Shown here piece by piece: positions 8,101 to 15,401 of a stretch of 64,000 nucleotides of DNA (its first letter is position 1; the number at the start of each line of letters is the position of its first letter). The DNA comes from Bacillota bacterium. Its GTDB lineage: Bacteria; Bacillota; Clostridia; Acetivibrionales; DTU013. The translations under genes were made by a program, and so were the position numbers. The notes below the pieces were generated by a model that was not told the origin of the DNA, did not search any database, and worked only from the letters and a program-made list of their open reading frames with translations. The stretch covers positions 171,712 through 235,711 of the forward strand of contig JAFABI010000032.1 in assembly GCA_023426125.1 (NCBI GenBank), in the 5' to 3' direction.

Positions 8101-10302
8101 GTTGACCACGCCGTAGCCTTCGATCCGCTCGCCATAGATGTCGAGATTGGACAGCGTGGCGTGTCCGATGTAACCCAGCAGCGGCTTGCCGCCCGACGGC
8201 ACGGTGAGCAGACTGCCGCCGCCATCGAAATGTCCCGCAAACAGATTGATCGTGCTTGAACCGATAGGTACCCAACTCTCCGGCAGCGTGATGTTGCCGG
8301 TCATTTGAAAATAGACGCCCTCAAAGGTGATGCCTGCGTTGTTAACGCTCTGTTGCAGAATAACCAAATCCTCTGCGGTTTTGAGCAAATAAGGCTCGTC
8401 TTTGGTGCCCTTGCCCTCCCACGCGGCGACCTTGTAGGTAATAACAGCAGCATCAGAGTAAACTGTTTCACTGGTGTAGGTTTCTCTGCTTTCGCTTTCA
8501 AGGACGGCTGTCATACCGCAGCGGTAATAGGTTGTTTCGTTGGTCGGCTTAGGCGCAAACCCACTGATTTGCCCTGCATTTATTTTGAGACCTCCGGAAT
8601 CTTCGGTTCCGTCCGCTTCGGTGGCATCCCGCCATGTTTGGCCGTCCAGGCTGATTTGCCACTGCCATTTTGCATAGCCGCCAGGAGCGCTTATCTCTCC
8701 GCCCACGGCTATTTTAGTCAGCAAACTAACCCCGGAGAGATATTCCTTACTCTCGGGCTGAATGGTTATGGACGGCGTGCCCGCACGGTCGGCAATTACC
8801 TTGTAGTTGATCTCATTCGATTTTACAGACTTTATCTCCCAAATCGAGTTTTCCTGAAACCTGTAGCTCATTGTACACGCAATGACCCGGGAACCGTCTT
8901 TTTCGGTAGAGATGGCACACTGATCGCCCGTCTCGGCGTGGCCTGCCCAGTCGTATGTGTATACCATGCCTTCGGCATCACTGGCAAAGGTAACCTTTAA
9001 CAAAACACCCTCGTCGCCGGCTTTGTAGACGTAACCACCTTCAGGAACATTGCTCCCGTCTGCAGGAGCGATTTTTACGTTGTAGGGGGTGGGTTCGGGG
9101 TGGACGGTGATGGCCGCCACCTCGCTGGCAGTGGTGTAGGGTATGTCCTCCGCCGTGTTTGAGGCCACGCAGTAATAGTAGAATATTTTCTCCTGAATCT
9201 TTCCGATATCGGGAATGATGGGTGTATAGGTGGCTGATGTAGCTCCCTCAATAGGATCGCCGGAAGCGGTATTGTTTGTTTCGCTCACGTACCACTGATA
9301 GCTCACCGGGCCGCTGGCGCTGGCCCACACAGTCAGCGGCTTGGCAATGGTTTGGCTGAACTCGCCGCCCTTGTAGACGGCGTCAAAACAAGAAGCGCTT
9401 TCCGGCTGAAGAGAAAAGACTGGGGCGTTATCGCTGGACTCCCGTAGGAGCGTGACGGTGTAGTCGTAATGCTCGGTATTTACGTTGTCCCTCACGCTGA
9501 TTGTAACAACCATCTGCCCCTTATTATCCCATTGCAACGGAACTGCGGGATCTGATGAACCGTTATATGTGATCGCAGCGGATTCAGTAGCTTTTGCATT
9601 AAAATGAACAGTGCCGGTGTCCGCAGGGATATGGACAGAGTACGCCAGGGTACTATAACTAAACTTCGCCGGCTCCATAACAGATCCCTCTGTAACTGAA
9701 AGAGAGGTAAGAACCGGTAGCGCAATGGATTTGATTTTGTAGAGTTTAGCGGTACCTGCTGGAAATACAACCGAACCATCATTCATGTCAAACTTCAAAT
9801 TCTCGTTACTCTTGTCCGGCTTTTCAGTTGATACACAAATTCCAAGACCTTGCTGTCCGGGCGTAGTATTCCATTTGTCAAGTTCGAGGGGATTTTTAAT
9901 AACCGACCACTTGCTGGTCAAAGCCAGTTTTGCTATACTCCATGCGTCGTATCCGTCGCTTGCTTCTCCCCGCATGTACATTGAGCCGTTACCCCAATTA
10001 AGTTCAGAAGGATAGTATACAATATAAGCATAATCCTCCTCGCCCTCCGGGGCTTTGACGGTTTTTACAATATTGTTTTCGCCGTCCTTGGTATTGGAAA
10101 ATTCAATCGATATCAGCTCTGGCTTCGACGCGGGCGCGCCGGCATCCTGTAAAGCGGCCTCGACCACTTTCGGAACGGCCGCCGGCAGCGTTTCCGGGGC
10201 GTCCCCGGTTTCTTCCGCCAGCGCCGACACCGGCAGCAGGCCCAGCGCCAGGATCAGCGCCATCAGCAGCGCCAGTGGCTTCTTCATTCTTGTTCGTTCC
10301 AT
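5167..10302 (-). CDS. Large secreted S-layer (SLH) protein with DUF4430 transcobalamin-like domain
   Basis: 1711 residues. A signal peptide (KKPLALLMALILALGLLP, then SALA) is followed by a unique N-terminal region, a cadherin-like beta-sandwich at about 200-290, Ig-like segments at about 290-620, a repeat region with GLUG/beta-helix character at about 626-985 (repeated VGGIVG motifs), and a Big_3-type domain at about 1060-1130. DUF4430 lies at about 1186-1273 (WMYTLNGVHVLLGVAEQEL, GDIIIFHYVDD), then a beta domain at about 1350-1520 and three SLH repeats at about 1525-1711 that bind the cell wall polymer. DUF4430 is the fold of the transcobalamin C-terminal domain. GGAGGAG lies just before the ATG at 10302. 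A cobalamin riboswitch precedes the gene, so the likely role is surface capture of corrinoids. The gene is visibly richer in G+C than its neighbours and sits inside a decayed mobile element, which suggests acquisition by transfer. Confidence 0.9.
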   Translation of the reverse strand: MERTRMKKPLALLMALILALGLLPVSALAEETGDAPETLPAAVPKVVEAALQDAGAPASKPELISIEFSNTKDGENNIVKTVKAPEGEEDYAYIVYYPSELNWGNGSMYMRGEASDGYDAWSIAKLALTSKWSVIKNPLELDKWNTTPGQQGLGICVSTEKPDKSNENLKFDMNDGSVVFPAGTAKLYKIKSIALPVLTSLSVTEGSVMEPAKFSYSTLAYSVHIPADTGTVHFNAKATESAAITYNGSSDPAVPLQWDNKGQMVVTISVRDNVNTEHYDYTVTLLRESSDNAPVFSLQPESASCFDAVYKGGEFSQTIAKPLTVWASASGPVSYQWYVSETNNTASGDPIEGATSATYTPIIPDIGKIQEKIFYYYCVASNTAEDIPYTTASEVAAITVHPEPTPYNVKIAPADGSNVPEGGYVYKAGDEGVLLKVTFASDAEGMVYTYDWAGHAETGDQCAISTEKDGSRVIACTMSYRFQENSIWEIKSVKSNEINYKVIADRAGTPSITIQPESKEYLSGVSLLTKIAVGGEISAPGGYAKWQWQISLDGQTWRDATEADGTEDSGGLKINAGQISGFAPKPTNETTYYRCGMTAVLESESRETYTSETVYSDAAVITYKVAAWEGKGTKDEPYLLKTAEDLVILQQSVNNAGITFEGVYFQMTGNITLPESWVPIGSSTINLFAGHFDGGGSLLTVPSGGKPLLGYIGHATLSNLDIYGERIEGYGVVNNYAVNYSYMYPTINIENVTLKSGTKTLYSGFIGGYASGQNIVTIRNCTIEEGVVIGYDKSQSSIGAFAGEFNGYIENCVSSATVYGINYVGGIVGDKGQTMGPFEIKNCVFDGTIEASGNNVGGIVGGGYAGTGFGLESAPNTPCVTIQNCAVSGHVTGRNYVGGIFGAEPGVEQCWDNGNGYIQNNLFTGAVTATTGTYVGGIVGYMNSLNRYTIITNNYFIDTCGTQKGIGGVKIIDTSCGTVDKSDSNIRYVNTAMESFYKPNHNRTDDPLGADAGKLTKAAAPEELSNGTTAAALNSGENSFGNWIVEAGRTVISGKPVLLSITVSGNYKTTYYLGEDFTLNGMVIIGVMSDGSTQAVDLSTVTFKGYDPNAKGGQSVTLICGAVRTTVEVTVRQPQTGNDKVTVSFRLIGSTRAEFTSDTDDLDLKNGDYKGAEYVTWIPTGNYTVAKDSVVLDVFEKALTQEGLKWGNKSGNYITTVYAPDAHGGYALSEFTNGSRSGWMYTLNGVHVLLGVAEQELTDGDIIIFHYVDDYAWEVEDWDNMGGPGYPQESTPELNYWNKWLDAPDITPSEDNAPKTGEKKSDEAVTLTPKVTAQNGAASAAVTAADMSGAIADAKKTSSVAIIIAPEITGTAKKVSVDIPKASLSSVASETDADLTVLTPVGSVTLPNDVLASIASQASGADVTVSIEAVEPKALTAEQQKEVGENQLYDISVLSGGKAISSFGGKSITVSLPYTLKSGEKAEGVTVWYLNSTGKLERVACKYDAKTKLATFNTTHLSKYVVGYDAWTNPFTDVKTADWFYGAVKYAVQKELFNGTSDAAFSPNADMTRAMLVTVLYRLDGKPAVTGTNTFTDVESGQWYTDAVIWANTNKIVEGYGDNVFGTDAPITREQMATILYRYAQFKGYDVDKTTELTKYTDASALSSWATDAMKWANAEGLINGTTDTALSPNGTATRAQVATILMRFSENIVK

Positions 10303-10408
10303 GCTTCTCCTCCTGTTTTGTACATATTTTCAGATATATTATCGCCCTTGGGCGTTGATACGGAAGTATCTGTGTGCGAATCTAAAACAAAATTACTGCA
10401 CAGAACGC

Positions 10409-10441
10409 AAAAAGACGCGGCAGATTAAAATCTGCCGCGTC
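10409..10441 (-). terminator. Intrinsic terminator of the cobalamin riboswitch
   Basis: A perfect 13-base-pair stem, GACGCGGCAGATT (10414-10426) with AATCTGCCGCGTC (10429-10441), and on the minus strand a run of five T at 10413-10409. It lies between the riboswitch and the start codon at 10302, the position expected for an expression platform acting by transcription termination. Confidence 0.85.
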
Positions 10442-10469
10442 CGTATTCACGCGCGCTCAAAACGTCCGG

Positions 10470-10712
10470 TTCCCCCTAAGGAACCTCTTCGTTCTCCATA
10501 ACACCGTCGGTCTTCTGGCTCACGCATTGAGTGGCGGAATGCCCCTGCGTCTGCTGTTCCGCCTTCTCGGGGTTATCAGTCCCCAATGACCGGCTCACGC
10601 CTTGAACAGCAAACTCCTGCGAATACAGCTCCGGGTAAAAGCTCCGGACTCTAACCGGATTCCATAGTCCCAGCGCCTGCCCTTCTGGCAGTCTTGACGT
10701 GGGAAACGATGC
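10470..10712 (-). promoter_or_regulatory. Cobalamin (B12) riboswitch
   Basis: The minus strand carries the hallmarks of the cobalamin riboswitch. A core near 10660 reads GGAATCCGGTTAGAGTCCGG, then AGCTTTTACCCGGAGCTGTA, close to the family pattern GGAATCCGGTG-AAATCCGG-CTG-CCCG-ACTGTA. The B12-box-like sequence GAGCCAGAAGACCGAC lies near 10506-10522. A strong terminator follows. By family knowledge, binding of a cobalamin should favour the terminator and switch the S-layer gene off. The outer boundaries are approximate. The 73-residue open frame that crosses the element (10595-10816) is not a gene. Confidence 0.85.
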
Positions 10713-10746
10713 AGCGTATTAATTTTATAAATCAATTTATGGAATA

Positions 10747-10774
10747 ATTGTATCATACTCCATAAGAAAATCAA
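10747..10774 (-). promoter_or_regulatory. Sigma-A promoter of the riboswitch leader
   Basis: On the minus strand, TTGATT (10774-10769), a 16-base spacer and TACAAT (10752-10747), with TGA just before the -10 making an extended -10. Transcription would start near 10740, giving a leader of about 435 bases that contains the whole riboswitch and terminator. Confidence 0.6.
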
Positions 10775-10984
10775 GAATAATCCGTTATTTAGGGAAAATT
10801 CAGGCACACGGAGCAAGGTCGCACGATATGCAGCAGATTATCAGCTTCTATACGTAGCACACGGTATAGCTGCAATATCAGCATAAACTTTGAAACCCAC
10901 AAAGATGCATGGTAGTCTCTGTCATAGAATTAAAAAATCTTAGTATAAGACAATACTTTAACAAATATTGGACAAACCTCCTTG

Positions 10985-11313
10985 ACAAACGCTATCAGAG
11001 GACAGGGCGGCAGAGAAAATCACGAAACGAAACTTTTCCATGCTGTCCGCTAAGTACCAGACCGAGCAGGGAGAGCTTGCGGAAGCAATCCAGACCTTGC
11101 AGGAGCGTTTACAGAAATCCGAGCAGGAAAGCTTTGACGCTGAACAATGGATTGCCCTCATCAAAGAAATGCTCCATGTCCACCGAACTGACCGCCCCGC
11201 TTCTGAACACGCTGATAGAAAAAATACTGGTACATGAGCCGTCCGCCCCAGAGGACGGGAGCCGGAAACAGGAAGTGGAAACCCACTACCGCTTTATCGG
11301 TAAAATTGATTGA
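10985..11313 (+). pseudogene. C-terminal fragment of a large serine recombinase, frameshifted
   Basis: One frame gives MLSAKYQTEQGELAEAIQTL and ESFDAEQWIALIKE. A second frame then gives TELTAPLLNTLIEKILVHE and VETHYRFIGKID. Together these are the coiled-coil and C-terminal DUF4368-type end of the large serine recombinases that move Tn4451-like and clostridial integrative elements. The catalytic serine domain and the DNA-binding domain are gone, and at least one frameshift (near 11165) breaks what is left. It marks the right side of a decayed element whose left-side remnants are at 4253-4970. Confidence 0.65.
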
Positions 11314-11339
11314 CATTTCTCTTATTGACACCAATATCT

Positions 11340-11468
11340 TTAACTATGGGAACCTCCGGTTTCCCATTTGGAAATTGCCTGACGGGTCATATTCATTCTT
11401 TGTGCCAGTTCATCCTGTGATATATTTAATCTCTCACGTTCGCTTTTGATCCTGTTTCCCAGGTCCAT
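11340..11468 (-). pseudogene. Truncated XRE/Cro-type regulator (42 residues)
   Basis: A short frame, MDLGNRIKSERERLNISQDE then LAQRMNMTRQAISKWETGGS, with an ATG at 11468 and a stop at 11340. It is the first helix-turn-helix portion of the common clostridial regulator family (LSQDELA ... MTRQAISKWE) and breaks off where these proteins usually continue after KWETGKS. It abuts the recombinase scar and was probably cut by loss of element DNA. Confidence 0.6.
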
Positions 11469-11548
11469 GACAATACCCCCTTCACTATCGAATATAGTAT
11501 AAGTCTAATCTTGAATGACTTTTAAGTAAAGATATAGATAGACGCTTC

Positions 11549-11571
11549 GGCAGCAACGATTCGTTGCTGCC
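11549..11571. repeat. Perfect 11-bp inverted repeat
   Basis: GGCAGCAACGA (11549-11559), one base, then TCGTTGCTGCC (11561-11571). There is no T-run on either side, so it is not a convincing terminator. It lies just outside the decayed element. The rest of the 11472-11751 gap shows no gene. Confidence 0.5.
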
Positions 11572-11751
11572 AACTTCATTCGGTGTGATTGGCGGTTCTG
11601 TCGGCGCCGGTCCATCGCATGATTTACGGAGGACGGACATCTCTGCCGGATGCATTCAGGCGCTGTTGAGAGCATAAGAACAGCGGTTATGGATCAGGAA
11701 TATCCACGGGAGGGTCAGGGTGCTTTGCGGGGAAAACTACGGGCTGTCCTG

Positions 11752-12855
11752 CTAAAGCGGATATCTTCCGTATTCATGTGCCGTCCGGTACATGGCCACG
11801 ACATTTTCCGTTGGCGAATTATCCTGGAGCGCATGTGTCGGCGAAAAGCAGTAGCCTCCGCCCGGCATCATGATTTCAAGGATTTCCCTGCAATTGTCAA
11901 CCACCTCCTGCACGCTTCCGTATGCTACGGGTCCGGCAGTGGATATGCATCCATGGAATGCCAGCCTGCTTCCGTAGTTTCTTTTGAGATACTCCGGCTG
12001 CATGTTTTTTGCTTCCGGCTGGAGGGTATCCACTACGTTGATCCCCATCGCGATAAAATCCTCAAAGGCCCAACTGCTGGAGCCGCAGCTGTGGATCATC
12101 ACCGGAATGCCGTATGCCTTCGCCAGATCAATGAATTTTTGATGCCTTGGGCGGATATGCTTTCGAAAGAGCTCCAGACTGATCATCGGAGTAAGCTGCG
12201 TACCCAGATCCTCTCCGATATGCATAAAGTCAACAGCTCCCTTTGCAGCCTCAAGACTTCTGGCCATTACCTCCAGCTGGATGTCCAATCTTCTGTCGAT
12301 GAGCATCAACCCGGCCGGATCATCGGTAGCCAGATCCACCAGCGTTTGTTCCATGCCCCGGATCATGCCCGAAGTGTTTATAATATCTGCAATCCCTGCA
12401 TCTCCCAGACAAATTGCAAATTTCCCGTTCTTCCTGCAATATTCCGGGATACGGCCATAATCATAGTCATCCGGCGAAGGCATCGGCCACTGGCTGATCT
12501 GCTCTTCATCCGCCTCCATCAAAGGAAAATCGCAATAATCCCAATAGCCTCCGCTTTCATGTTCGATCCAGCGGGTGCGGATCCCCCATTCGGCATTCAC
12601 CCTTCTTCCTGGAAGCTCAGCGTGAAGCCTGGCTCCGGTATAGGGAGCCCCGACTCCTCTAAAGTCGACTCCCAGTGCTTCCTGCAGCCCTTCGGCATCC
12701 TCTCTGCCCAGACCGAAATACTGTTTCAGTCTGGCGTCTATCCCCGGATTTGCCATGTAATTTACGGGTACCCTGTCAGGGATTTCATGGTGAAAAGCCT
12801 TTAACACTCTTTCCTTTGGTGTCATTTTTTCGTTGCCTCTGCTTATCATCGGCAT
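11752..12855 (-). CDS. Uroporphyrinogen-decarboxylase (URO-D) superfamily protein
   Basis: 367 residues with the URO-D/corrinoid-methyltransferase fold: TPKERVLKAFHHEIPDRVPV at the N terminus, PVMIHSCGSS near residue 255 and MPGGGYCFSPTHALQD near the C terminus. HSC together with GGGYC would supply an H-x-C ... C metal site as in the zinc-dependent methyltransferases MtaA/MtbA. True URO-D has no such site, so heme synthesis is unlikely. The start at 12855 has AAGGAGG 6 bases upstream. It is transcribed divergently from an AraC regulator, which probably controls it. The substrate is unknown; family members near sugar genes are generally uncharacterized. Confidence 0.75.
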   Translation of the reverse strand: MPMISRGNEKMTPKERVLKAFHHEIPDRVPVNYMANPGIDARLKQYFGLGREDAEGLQEALGVDFRGVGAPYTGARLHAELPGRRVNAEWGIRTRWIEHESGGYWDYCDFPLMEADEEQISQWPMPSPDDYDYGRIPEYCRKNGKFAICLGDAGIADIINTSGMIRGMEQTLVDLATDDPAGLMLIDRRLDIQLEVMARSLEAAKGAVDFMHIGEDLGTQLTPMISLELFRKHIRPRHQKFIDLAKAYGIPVMIHSCGSSSWAFEDFIAMGINVVDTLQPEAKNMQPEYLKRNYGSRLAFHGCISTAGPVAYGSVQEVVDNCREILEIMMPGGGYCFSPTHALQDNSPTENVVAMYRTAHEYGRYPL

Positions 12856-13054
12856 TCTTAACCTCCTTAAATTAAAGGAACAAATGGGAATGTACCTTGT
12901 TTGTCAATTTCATCTGGTATGTCCGCAAAAAAAATTTAACAGTGTCCAATTATCCTCATTTTACTTTATTTGTGCTACAATGGATTTAAAGAAAGCAGAG
13001 ATTGTTTTACACAAAACAGATATGCTGTCGTAAGGATTCAGCAAAATCCAGGCT

Positions 13055-13954
13055 TTGGAGGTATGCATTCTGGAGAAAAACGTAAGACTCAAAATTGATG
13101 ATATCCGTCCCAACCTTAGAGCGATAAATCTATACCAGTGTGCGCCGGGCTTTGATTCAGGGTTTCGCATCCTTTACAATCCCTATTTCCTCTATGTGCA
13201 TAAGGGCAAAGGCCGGATCATCCTTGGCGAGAGAAGCTTTGATTCGGTTTCGGGAGATCTGTACTACTGCCCTCCCGGGACTCCCAATGCCATTCTTGCC
13301 GATACTTCCGACCCTTTTTTGTTAAGCGGCATTGATTTCGATTTCACTTTGAACCATGTCGCAAAAAAGCTGATGTACCCTATCCGGGCTGAAGCATTTA
13401 ATCCGTCTCTTGTAACGGAATATGCAGAATTTATCGACTTTGGCGGTTTTCCCGACAGGCTTGCCCTTTATGGGGAAGAGTCAATCCATGAACTGGTTTA
13501 CAAAATGGTTTACCATTTCAATACCCGGAAAAAATATTGGGCCCTATACTCCAATGCCCTTCTACAGACCTTCATCATCGCCGTTGTCCAGCGGATCGAG
13601 CAGGACGGGTCGGGAACGGGCAATCCAGGGAAGGCGGATAAAATCATCGAATATCTGTCGCAAAATTTCATGCATGAGTTGACCAATGAGAAACTATCGC
13701 AGATTTTCCATTACCATCCCGATTATATAAGCAAGGTTGTCCTATCCTATACGGGGATGACCCTGAAGCAATATGTCATCGATTTGCGCATACGGTCTGC
13801 ATTGAGTTCCCTGGTTTATTCCGATCTAAGTATAAAAGATATCGCAGCAATGACAGGCTACGATAATGTTCACTATTTCACCCGCATTTTCAAGGATAAA
13901 ACCGGCTTTCCCCCCGGTTACTTCCGGAAGAGGAGCCGTCTTGCAAAGCACTGA
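13055..13954 (+). CDS. AraC-family transcriptional regulator
   Basis: About 299 residues. An N-terminal cupin-like sensing domain (FLYVHKGKGRIILGE, GDLYYCPPGTPNAI) is followed by two C-terminal helix-turn-helix motifs (LTNEKLSQIFHYHPDYISKV and DLSIKDIAAMTGYDNVHYF). The start is uncertain: the frame opens at TTG 13055, but GGAGG at 13057-13061 would better serve a non-ATG start near 13067-13070. The ATG at 13063 is out of frame. It is divergent from the URO-D gene across about 200 bases, so local control of that gene is the simplest reading. Confidence 0.8.
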   Translation: MEVCILEKNVRLKIDDIRPNLRAINLYQCAPGFDSGFRILYNPYFLYVHKGKGRIILGERSFDSVSGDLYYCPPGTPNAILADTSDPFLLSGIDFDFTLNHVAKKLMYPIRAEAFNPSLVTEYAEFIDFGGFPDRLALYGEESIHELVYKMVYHFNTRKKYWALYSNALLQTFIIAVVQRIEQDGSGTGNPGKADKIIEYLSQNFMHELTNEKLSQIFHYHPDYISKVVLSYTGMTLKQYVIDLRIRSALSSLVYSDLSIKDIAAMTGYDNVHYFTRIFKDKTGFPPGYFRKRSRLAKH

Positions 13955-14005
13955 TATCTCTCCTCCCGCTTTAATTCACATGATGCGCCGGCACTGCAAA
14001 TCAGA

Positions 14006-15187
14006 CTAAAAATTTTCAATATCGGTGATCCATTCGTTGATGATGCGGGAATGCTCCTCCAGCTTGTTTTTATTTTTTTCGTATCCCTGTAAAAGCTTCA
14101 ATTGATGCTTCCAGTAATTTTTCAGCTTTTCAAAAAACGCCTTTTCGGAGGAAGTGAGCTGATAATCATGGTTCTTTATGCTTTCGCCCGCCATTTTTAA
14201 TGTTTCCAGGGCTTGTTCCGCGGATTGCCCCATGCTTTTCTTAAAATCCCTGAAGACCCATTGCCGCTCGAACAAATTCATTGCACGCCATCCGCTGTAT
14301 TGCTCTTCAAAAGTCTTCACGATTTTTGCGAAAGCCTCTTTTTGTTTCGTGCCCACCGTGTTTTGCGCCTTGACCTCTTCCACGTTATCGTCACCTATAA
14401 GGTTGTAATCCATTAACACCTGTATAGAGCCTATTTCCTGTCCATGGTAGGTTCCGGCGTTCAATACGGATAAGGCAAACCCCGCGCCTGCGCTTTCAAC
14501 GTCCAGAATGTGCCGGCGATTCATCTCATAAAATTCCTCGGTGCTCATTTTCATGTTTTCAGCAACCACACGGATTGCATTCATGGCTGTTTCCGTCTTT
14601 ACCAGTCCAGGGCCGATGGTATAGGTATGGATGTCCGTATTTTCAAGCTCCATTGCCAGTGTGTTGCTAAGTTCCACCTGCGCTGTTTTGAAAACCTCAT
14701 AAGCTCCCATATAAGGGGAAGCGCCGGAGGACGAAACAAAAACGATTGTGCCGTGGTTGCGTTGTTTCATCGCCGGCAGAAACCGCTGCGCAAGCAGCAA
14801 AGGCGCTTTGAAATTCACACAATAGCTTCTGTCCCAGGAAGCAATATTCACGGCGTCTACGGCTCCCATGGGAGTGACTGTAGCGTTGTTAAAAACAATG
14901 TCAGGACAACCGTATTGATTTAATACGGCATCGCAAAGTTTATTGACGGCAACTTCATTTGCCAGGTCGATTTCGTAAAATTCAGCCAATGTATGCCCGG
15001 ACTGCTCATTTATGAGGTTTTCGGCGCTTAATCCCTTTTTTGCATCAATCTCTGCGATAATTATTTTTGCACCCATCCAGGCAAATGCCTTTGCAGCTTC
15101 AAAGCCTATACCGCCTCCCGCACCGGTCAGTAGTACCGTTTGGCCGGCAAGTATGTTTTTCAATGACGCGTTTCTTTCTATGAGCAT
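14006..15187 (-). CDS. Short-chain dehydrogenase/reductase with unusual C-terminal extension
   Basis: 393 residues from the ATG at 15187, which has GGGAGGT upstream; the longer frame to 15313 lacks support. Residues 1-260 form a classical SDR: the NAD(P) motif TGAGGGIGFEAAKAF, FNNATV, the catalytic serine region FVSSSGASPY and the YEVFK active-site tyrosine and lysine. A further 130 or so residues are charged and helical (KAFFEKLKNYWKHQLKLLQG, EEHSRIINEWITDIENF). This tail is unusual for the family and I do not recognise it. The substrate is unknown. It is separated from its neighbours and looks monocistronic. Confidence 0.75.
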   Translation of the reverse strand: MLIERNASLKNILAGQTVLLTGAGGGIGFEAAKAFAWMGAKIIIAEIDAKKGLSAENLINEQSGHTLAEFYEIDLANEVAVNKLCDAVLNQYGCPDIVFNNATVTPMGAVDAVNIASWDRSYCVNFKAPLLLAQRFLPAMKQRNHGTIVFVSSSGASPYMGAYEVFKTAQVELSNTLAMELENTDIHTYTIGPGLVKTETAMNAIRVVAENMKMSTEEFYEMNRRHILDVESAGAGFALSVLNAGTYHGQEIGSIQVLMDYNLIGDDNVEEVKAQNTVGTKQKEAFAKIVKTFEEQYSGWRAMNLFERQWVFRDFKKSMGQSAEQALETLKMAGESIKNHDYQLTSSEKAFFEKLKNYWKHQLKLLQGYEKNKNKLEEHSRIINEWITDIENF

Positions 15188-15401
15188 TTTACGACCTCCC
15201 TGCTGAAAATAGGAATAATCATACTTTACTGTACCACAAATAGAGAAGAAGCAAAAGGGGCAAAACCGCCAAGGACACTGTTGCACGAAAAGCTCAAAGG
15301 AAATACCATTCAAATTGACAAATTTGCTTAATGTGATAATGTATATATACTACCGGTGCAGATACAGGCAGCCCCTGATTTGCGTATAGAGAGGGATTTG
15401 C

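Noticed and set aside
7633..8259. 208-residue plus-strand frame inside the S-layer gene region
   Set aside because: Long frames on the opposite strand are expected in this GC-richer repetitive gene; no ribosome site or domain was seen.
10595..10816. 73-residue frame on the minus strand upstream of the S-layer gene
   Set aside because: It overlaps the cobalamin riboswitch and its promoter; there is no ribosome site or protein-like pattern.
11549..11571. Palindrome as an intrinsic terminator
   Set aside because: Neither strand has a T-run after the stem.
11650..12804. Open frame of 384 residues on the plus strand
   Set aside because: It mirrors the URO-D gene on the other strand and has no family features; the URO-D frame has a strong ribosome site and conserved motifs.
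13063..13325. ATG at 13063 as start of the AraC regulator
   Set aside because: It is in a different frame from the regulator and gives no helix-turn-helix sequence, although it follows GGAGG closely.
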